Below, piece by piece: positions 57,629-64,000 of a DNA stretch of 64,000 nt. The stretch is taken from contig JABYQU010000015.1 of NCBI GenBank assembly GCA_022264855.1, positions 620,001 to 684,000 on the forward strand, given 5' to 3'. The DNA comes from Lenzites betulinus. Its lineage: Eukaryota; Basidiomycota; Agaricomycetes; Polyporales; Polyporaceae. The stretch's first letter is position 1, and each line of letters starts with the position of its first letter. The position numbers and the translations under genes are program-made. The notes beneath the pieces were generated by a model. It did no database searches, was not told the DNA's origin, and worked only from the letters and a program-made list of their open reading frames with translations.

Positions 57629-58918
57629 ATGCACCGGTTCCGGTATCTCTGGCATAGATGTGCATCGCGGAAAATTTCTCCAGCTAAGGCTCAACCAACG
57701 ACTCTTCTAACAACCATGCAATTCACGACCCATGTACTCCCCTGTGACCCGGCGTCGGTCTCTTTTCAATCGGACAGGCCCATCGTCGAATCTGCGGAAA
57801 CGCAAAAGGCGTTGGAACGCGCCTCGGAGCAACTTCACGCCCTCCAAACGGTCGCGTTCCCTACCGAGACTGTATACGGTCTCGGCGCTCTAGCCCTTGA
57901 ACCTGACGCGGTTTCGCGCATCTTCTCCACCAAGGGTCGCCCACCAGACAACCCGCTCATCGTTCACGTGTCGTCGCGTGAAATGTTGGACCGGGTACTG
58001 CCCAAGGGCTACAAAATGTCGCAGACGTATGAAGCCCTCGTAAAGCGTTTTTGGCCAGGACCTCTTACCCTCCTCTTCCCCACCGACCCAACCATCGTCC
58101 CCTCTATTATCACAGCAAATCAGCCGACCGTCGCGGTGCGGATGCCCTCCCACCCCGTCGCGAGAGCCCTCATCGCGCTCGCAGACGCGCCGGTTGCCGC
58201 CCCGAGCGCTAACTCTTCGGGCAAGCCGAGCCCTACAAGAGCCGAACACGTCTTCAAAGATCTTCACGGGAAGGTGGGCGTCATTCTGGACGGAGGGCCA
58301 TGTGGGGTGGGACTGGAGAGCACAGTTGTAGACGGGCTACAGGAAGACGGGAACCTACGCGTGTTGCGCCCAGGAGGGGTAACGGTGGAAGACCTCGAGC
58401 GCGTCGTCCGCGAGGATCTCGCAGATCTCCTCCCACCGCCGCGGGTTCTGGTGCACCGACGCGACTTTCACGACGAGGCGATGGAGCAGGCGCCGACGAC
58501 GCCCGGGATGAAGTACCGGCACTATTCTCCCAGTGTACCGGTGACGTTACTGCACACCCAATCCTCGCCTCCTCCTGGTACGCAGCGCGTTCCCGTGAAG
58601 GATTTCGCGGAGTCTCTCAGGGCAGGCGCAGGTGATCTCGGGAGGCCACTCCGCGTCGGGATACTGTCACCCTCCGATTCCTCTCTTCCGGCGACCCTGC
58701 TGTCGCTTGCGGTGCCTGGCGTAGAATGGACTTTACACGTGCTCGGGCCCATCGCCGAACCAGCCGTATCCGCTCAAAGACTGTTCGACGGACTGCTTTC
58801 TCTTGACGGCGCGAAGATGGACCATATCATAATAGAAGAGATACAGGAGGAGCGGGAGGGGCTTGCGGTCATGAATCGCGTGAAGAAGGCCTCTGGAGAC
58901 ACTGTGTGGATAGAATAG
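57629..58918 (+). CDS. SUA5: Sua5 threonylcarbamoyl-AMP synthase
   Basis: Makes threonylcarbamoyl-AMP from threonine, bicarbonate and ATP, the first step of the t6A37 modification of ANN-decoding tRNAs. This is an intronless gene, rare in this window, of up to 429 residues. The YrdC domain shows FPTETVYGLGALAL, STKGRPPDNPLIVHV, WPGPLTLL, VAVRMPSHP and APSANSSGKPSPT. GMKYRHYSP is the ordered linker before the Sua5 C-terminal domain. Two in-frame ATGs are possible: 57629 gives an Arg/Lys-rich, Asp/Glu-free extension (MHRFRYLWHRCASRKISPAK) like a mitochondrial presequence; 57716 gives MQFTTHVLPCD, the usual start. Confidence 0.94.
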   Translation: MHRFRYLWHRCASRKISPAKAQPTTLLTTMQFTTHVLPCDPASVSFQSDRPIVESAETQKALERASEQLHALQTVAFPTETVYGLGALALEPDAVSRIFSTKGRPPDNPLIVHVSSREMLDRVLPKGYKMSQTYEALVKRFWPGPLTLLFPTDPTIVPSIITANQPTVAVRMPSHPVARALIALADAPVAAPSANSSGKPSPTRAEHVFKDLHGKVGVILDGGPCGVGLESTVVDGLQEDGNLRVLRPGGVTVEDLERVVREDLADLLPPPRVLVHRRDFHDEAMEQAPTTPGMKYRHYSPSVPVTLLHTQSSPPPGTQRVPVKDFAESLRAGAGDLGRPLRVGILSPSDSSLPATLLSLAVPGVEWTLHVLGPIAEPAVSAQRLFDGLLSLDGAKMDHIIIEEIQEEREGLAVMNRVKKASGDTVWIE

Positions 58919-60024
58919 TCAATCAAGACTGTCTTGGTGCGCATATCTTACTGTTATGCAATCTGTTATCGTAGAGGCTGCTGCGTAGGCGCAATCAGGT
59001 CGACGGCGTGGTTCTTGCCTTGTGCAAACACGTTTACCTTCGCGCGCCTCCTCCGCCCGGACCCGAACGCGTGAAGGTGGGCGGGATGGCGGGTGACGGG
59101 TAAGCGTCGGGAGAGTGGGGGCATGCAAAGAAAGGACCTTCATGTCCCTTTGACTGTCTCGAGAGCACGCGTCGCGGCTCGCTGATGCGGTGCTCTCTGG
59201 AAAACATCCGTCAGGTGTATGTGTGAACGATCAAGCCTCGTTGTGGCCTCGAGGCGAACACATGTAGTGGCAGAACTACGGTGCGTGAGCCGCCATCCTG
59301 GGATGGTATTCTTCTGCGATATATATTATACTGACAGGGCTGCGTTTTAGAGCCAAACGTTGGAGAAAAATGTCATATGTGTGGACCTCCATCTTGCTGA
59401 ATTGACGCCCAGCCGCATAACGCTCGCGGGGAAAGCATGTCCTACAAGTACACCCCCACATCAAGATCCAACATAATTACCTTGCCCCATTCCGGCACGC
59501 ACGCAAATGTTAGGCGAAAGGAATATTCAATTTTCGGAGCGGTGCGTCACCGGGATCCACCGTCCGCGGATGGGAGATCTCGATGTGGTACGGAACGTGG
59601 GCGTTATGCTTTGTCCCTTTCCTCTTCGAAGAAGCTGACATTCAATATTTTGTAGGGCTGGCCGGGCTGTCGCTGAGTTCGTGCGCATGTCTCACGACAG
59701 ATGGTGATCTCCCGTCGGGGTACACGATGCACGTGAAGCCACTTGTGCCCCTCGACCGTCTCCCGTCCGCTGTGTGTGAAAGTGGAATGACGCGCCTAGC
59801 GTGGCAAATGCCACACTGTGATCTTAGAGAGTAGTTGTTGCCCCTTCTCGTCGTCCTTTGACTTCTGCTCACCGGGCGCTCCTCCCCCTCTGCCCGCCCT
59901 ATAAAGCCTCGGGATCGCGGTCGACAATGGCTGGTAGAGCTCCCCGACTTCCTCCTCCACGTCCCCCGTACTTCAGAATCCGTCCCCTTCCACATTCTCC
60001 TCTTGTCATCTGCGCGGTTTCACA
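58919..60024. other. Long intergenic region upstream of the HMG-box gene
   Basis: About 1.1 kb with no supported gene. It probably holds the promoter of the HMG-box regulator; regulatory genes often have longer upstream regions than the 100-500 bases usual here. The last 130 bases are C/T-rich and contain a TATA box. Confidence 0.5.
59899..59906 (+). promoter_or_regulatory. TATA box of the HMG-box gene
   Basis: CTATAAAG, 119 bases before the inferred ATG at 60025, within a C/T-rich stretch. An ATG at 59927 lies about 20 bases downstream and may or may not be in the transcript. Confidence 0.5.
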
Positions 60025-61513
60025 ATGCAGCCGAACCGTATGTGATGTTGTGTCCTCGTGGTGCATGTAGACTTTGTTAACATCCCCGATTAGGCCACAA
60101 CACTGCGTCCCCTTTCCTTCCCTCGTGTGCATCGCCTGGCGCGCTGCCCCAGGGGACCCCGGACACAGAGTGGAACTTCGGCGGACTCGCCCTGCCTTCC
60201 CGCACAAGCACTCCCGCCCTCAGTGCGGGGCGCTCTACCCCGAGTCAAGGGCAGGTTTCCATGAGCCACGAGCAGTTTCAATACCTCATTGCACTTATCC
60301 ACTCCAACCGGGCCGGCTCCTCCTCTGATGGGGGCTCCGCCAGCAGCTCCCCCGCTATTCCCAGCCTCGCGTCCTTTAGCCCGTCGCTCGGCCAGGTCTC
60401 TTTGTCTCGTCCCGGGACCCCGGATGTCACGAAGCGCAAGCGCATTCCCCGCCCTCCGAACGCGTTCATGCTCTACCGTTCTCACCTCCTCAAGACGCGC
60501 CAGATCCCCCCGGGGGTTGAGCACCGCCAGCAGAACATCAGCCGCGTCGCTGGGGAGTCATGGAACATGCTCCAGCCGGAGGAGAAGAAGCTCTGGCACG
60601 ACAAGGCGAAGGAGGTGTTGACGGCACACATGGCTAAGCACCCCGACTACAAATTCTCGCCCGAGCGCAAGGCTTCCCGGCGCAAGACGCCACTGGACCC
60701 CGACACCCCCGCCATGACTGGTGAGGACTACATCCGGTCCCTCCGCGAAACGTACCTGGGCCTTAAGGGCCCTGCCCCCAAGCCTTCGCGTCAACGCAAG
60801 CCTAAGTCGCGCCGCGGCGTCGAGGCGAGCGAGCCCCCCTCCTTCTCCCTCCCAGGCTCTCTTCGGGCATCGCCCTCTACATCCCCCGACATCCCGCACG
60901 TTGCCTCTGCGCCTCCTTCGCTCTCATCGTCCCCGGTGACCGAGCATGCCGCTGCTGCGCATGACCCCACCTTCAACGTGTACGATGCCTGGGCTGCTTT
61001 CCGCCAACCCCCTCAGAGGGACGAAGAGCAGAAATTCGACCTGCTGAGTGCTCAGGCCAATGCGTATGACAACGACACGGTACGTCTATCCCTTCGTTCA
61101 CCCCATGAGTTGCTGCTCATCATCTGCTGCAGACGCCTAAGAACTCGTCGTTCGGGGAGATCACCATCCCCGCCCAGCCGAAGTTCAACTTCCCGTCCTC
61201 GCTCGGCTTCCCCGGCTACGGCCTCGACGAGTCCCATCTGGGCTTGGACAACGTGCCCCTGCCCGGGCAGACGGGCGCAATGGCGTCGCAAGGTCCCTCC
61301 GATTCCGCCACCCCCGCACAGTCCGACCTCTACCCGCTCGACTCAATGTGGGCGAGCCTCATCAACGACCCCTTCGGCCAGAACGGCGGCGCGGAGGCCA
61401 GCGGCTCAGGGACGCAGGACGACTCCGCAGGCTCCCCCTTCGCGTCGGGCGAGAGCAGCAACCTCATCGACTTCGAGAGCGTCCATTTCCCCCTCTTCTC
61501 GGGCACCGACTGA
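60025..61513 (+). CDS. HMG-box transcription factor (MATA-HMG type)
   Basis: Sequence-specific DNA-binding regulator. Three exons (60025-60037, 60094-61079, 61133-61513) give 459 residues. The 13-base first exon (MQPN) was chosen because it splices in phase to an open frame that runs upstream of the internal Met at 60261. The HMG box lies at about residues 118-190: RPPNAFMLYRSHLLKT, NISRVAGESWNML, EEKKLWHDKAKEVL and HPDYKFSPERK. The RPPNAFMLYR wording is that of fungal MATA/Rop1-like proteins. The rest is Ser/Pro-rich and the C-terminus is acidic. It may act in mating or development, but no target can be read from sequence. Confidence 0.88.
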
Positions 61514-61918
61514 ACGTCGCGCCGTTCTCTCGTCGGCGGCAGCTGGCTGTCTGCTGATGTCATTTCCCTCTTTCTCTCCTACTCTTTCTCTTTGTCCTGG
61601 TCATCATGTTCCTTTCATACCCGCAATGTAGCCCTCCTCTCGTTACATGTCTTCCACGCAGTCTCAGGTCTCATCATGTCTCCATAATCGTGTGTTTGTA
61701 CATATATCCATGACTGTATCCATAGCCCGTTTCTCCGTTCCACAATTGCCCTGTGCAGCGCACACCTCCGGACTTCGCAGACAGGTGGAAATTCTTGTAT
61801 GAACGGAACTCCGGCCCGGGACAGTGTTTTGCTGCACGATCGGTGTCGGCTGTTCCCGAAATCATCTTCGCCTTCTCCCTCTCCGCTGCGCCCGGGACAT
61901 TTCACGTCTTCTGTACCT
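61514..61918. other. Intergenic, 3' of HMG-box gene and 5' of DBP8
   Basis: About 400 bases, starting with a long C/T-rich stretch just after the stop. No gene called. Confidence 0.45.
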
Positions 61919-64000
61919 ATGGCTGGCTCAAAACGACACGCACTTACTGCGGATGACCTCATGCGTATGCAGGAGGAGGGCCCGCTGAGGAAAAAGCTGC
62001 GGCTGGAGGATTCCGATGAAGAATTGGACGCGGAGGACGTTTCCTCCGAGAACGAGGAGGCCCAAACGAATGGAGAGGAAGACAGCGACGAGGAAGAGAG
62101 TGGATCTGAGGGCGTGTCATATGGCTCTGATAATAGTCTGATGGATGACGGCACTGGGGTTCATAGGGAGAATCTACCACCACCAGACGAAGAGGACACG
62201 AACAGCCGCTTGGCATCTTCACGAATTACTGTCAGGCCAAGGGCAGCCAACTCGCCTGCGCAGACTACGCCGTCTCGGCCGGGGCCGCTCCCAACTAGCT
62301 ATGAATCCATGGGCATATCCGCCGCCCTTGTTAGCACGCTCGCGAAAATGTCGATCAATGCGCCGACCGAGATTCAGGCCGCGTGCATACCTCCCCTCCT
62401 GCAAGGCAAGTGCGTATTCGACCAAGCCTATTACTTCTCGCGTCTGAACTCCGACGCTATGTAGGTAGGGATTGTATAGGAAACGCGAAGACCGGCTCTG
62501 GAAAGACGATCGCGTTCGCACTGCCCATATTGCAGAAGCTCTCATACGATCCTTATGGCATATTTGCGCTCGTCTTGACTCCCACACGGTAAGTCTGTCC
62601 ATGCCAAGGCCTAGTCTATAATGCCTCATCCATATCAGAGAGCTCGCGTTCCAAATATCCGAGCAATTCGCGGTTCTCGGTGCGCCGCTGAACTTGCGGA
62701 CGGCGGTCGTCGTGGGTGGCATTGATATGATGGCACAAGCGGTCGAGCTGGGAAACCGTCCGCACGTCGTTGTTGCCACCCCTGGCCGTATAGTAGACCT
62801 GCTCAAAAGCACGTCTGGGGAATGGGACCTGTCGAGGATTAAGTTCTTGGTATGCACGCGCCCTTAGATCGAGTAAAAGCCGCTAACCTACGCCTCATAG
62901 GTGCTGGACGAAGCTGATCGGCTGCTCACCTCATCGTTCGCACCCGAGCTGTCGTACTTGTTCAACATCCTACCGAAAGAACGGCAAACGTGTTTGTTCA
63001 CGGCAACGCTGACGGACGCGGTCGAACGCGTCGCGGATGCGCCGCCCAGACCCGGTAAACAGAAGCCGTTCGTCCACCGGATGTCGACAAAGTACGTTTC
63101 TCACCGGCCCTGACCAATGAGACATACTCACCCCGAGAATGCAGGGTGGAGACAGTAGAAACGCTAAAGCAGCATTATATACTCGTCCCCTCCCACATCC
63201 GAGAGGCATACCTCTACCACTTCCTCTGCAACCCGCCCGAGTCCACCCTCCACCTCCGCCGTGCCCCACCAGAGCCAACAAAGCCCACCAGCAAGAAGAC
63301 CGCAAAACCGCGCTCCCGGCCGTCCAAAAAGAAGCAAAAAGCCGAAGAAGCCGACACGGTCCCCCAGCCCCCGCCCACGATCATCTTCTGCACGCGCCCG
63401 CGCACGGCCGCATACCTCACGCACCTCCTGCAGACGCTGCACATCCGCACGACCGCGCTGCACTCACGGCTCACGCAGCGCGAGCGCCTCGCGTCGCTGC
63501 AGCTCTTCCGCGCGTCCGTCGTGCCCGTGCTCGTCTCGACGGACGTCGGCGCGCGCGGGCTCGACATCCCCGACGTCGCGCTCGTCGTGAACTGGGACGT
63601 CCCCGCCGAGCCCGAGGAGTACACGCACCGCGTCGGGCGCACGGCGCGTGCGGGCCGCGGCGGGCTCGCGGTCAGCTTCGTCACAGAGCGCGACGAGGAG
63701 CGCGTGCTGAAGGTCGAGGAGCGCATCGGTGCGTGACTGGCTTCTTCCGCGCTCGTCTCTTCGGCGTGGAGCGGCAGGCACAGGCGGGTGGGCACGGTGT
63801 GACCCCGCCCGGTGGCCGCTCCACGGCGTGGGTGCATGCGTCTCCGAAGGGAATCGCTGACCCGTCTGCTCCATGCAGGGACCAAGCTGGCGGAGATGGT
63901 GCTCCCGGAAGGGAAGGTGCTCGAACAGCTGAACGCGGTCGCGACCGCGAAGCGCCTCGCGAATATGGTGCGTCGCGCCCAGGACGGCGGCCGCGGTGTC
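61919..64000 (+). CDS. DBP8: DEAD-box RNA helicase Dbp8 (DDX49), 3' end beyond the window
   Basis: Nucleolar RNA helicase needed for 40S subunit maturation. The ATG at 61919 starts [17 protein letters not shown], followed by an acidic region. Helicase motifs in order are the Q motif ([13 protein letters not shown]), NAKTGSGKT (Walker A), [21 protein letters not shown] (DEAD box), FTATLT (motif III), [18 protein letters not shown] and [14 protein letters not shown] Lys/Pro-rich insert (about 63260-63370) separates the two RecA domains. Introns lie near 62411-62470, 62589-62638, 62850-62900, 63092-63145 and 63732-63878. The C-terminal [17 protein letters not shown] fits Dbp8. The gene is cut by the window end. 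Dbp8 is preferred over Drs1 because of the [13 protein letters not shown] and TKLAEM...EGKVLE wording. Confidence 0.9.

Overview
The window is nuclear DNA from a filamentous basidiomycete, most likely a wood-decaying agaricomycete. Almost every gene is cut by several introns of about 45-75 nt with GT..AG ends, often with a GTGCGT or GTRNGT donor. The gene set is fungal: Sla1, Grr1, Rtp1 and Sua5. It includes an AA9 lytic polysaccharide monooxygenase, and also a Plavaka-type DNA transposase and a DUF6532 protein that are typical of Agaricomycetes. There is no bacterial-style operon, CRISPR array or rRNA. I translated across inferred introns by hand. For most genes the exon lengths were added up and phase is kept from ATG to stop, so those exon structures are well supported although unconfirmed by RNA.

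Layout: 1-1186 (-) 5' part of a transketolase-family gene; 1656-5581 (-) FG-repeat nucleoporin with an N-terminal membrane segment; 6638-7312 (+) cytochrome b5; 7730-8336 (+) TRAPPC2L/Tca17; 8648-12183 (-) RTP1/TANGO6; 12709-15323 (+) a papain-like peptidase-like domain joined to an RBR ubiquitin ligase; 15518-17524 (-) eRF3; 18271-22472 (+) SLA1; 22668-29431 (-) SEC7 ARF-GEF; 29702-31053 (+) deoxyhypusine synthase; 31571-32489 (-) divergent 14-3-3; 33122-34289 (-) AA9 LPMO.

35.3-44.9 kb is an accessory island: a Plavaka transposase (reading frame broken in a GC-rich repeat), a four-copy 157-bp tandem array, a B-type cyclin fragment lacking both ends, and a DUF6532 protein with an octapeptide repeat. 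Housekeeping genes resume after it: aldo/keto reductase (45881-47338, -), CCDC97 (47658-48402, -), alpha/beta hydrolase (48631-50264, +), NatA catalytic subunit (50366-51113, -), GRR1 (51542-54504, -), Gag1-clamp/DUF4050 protein (54602-55438, +), LSM3 (55672-56129, -), U1-C (56319-57252, +), SUA5 (57629-58918, +), an HMG-box regulator (60025-61513, +) and the 5' part of DBP8 (61919 to the window end, +).

The genes are not one pathway, but there are themes: vesicle traffic and endocytosis (Sec7, TRAPPC2L, Sla1), translation and tRNA/eIF5A modification (eRF3, Sua5, deoxyhypusine synthase, NatA), RNA splicing (Lsm3, U1-C) and ubiquitin (RBR fusion, Grr1). Many neighbours are head-to-head with short shared 5' regions. 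The most unusual observations are the peptidase-RBR fusion, the membrane-anchored FG nucleoporin, the 7-nt micro-exon carrying the copper-site tyrosine of the AA9 enzyme, and the transposon/cyclin island.
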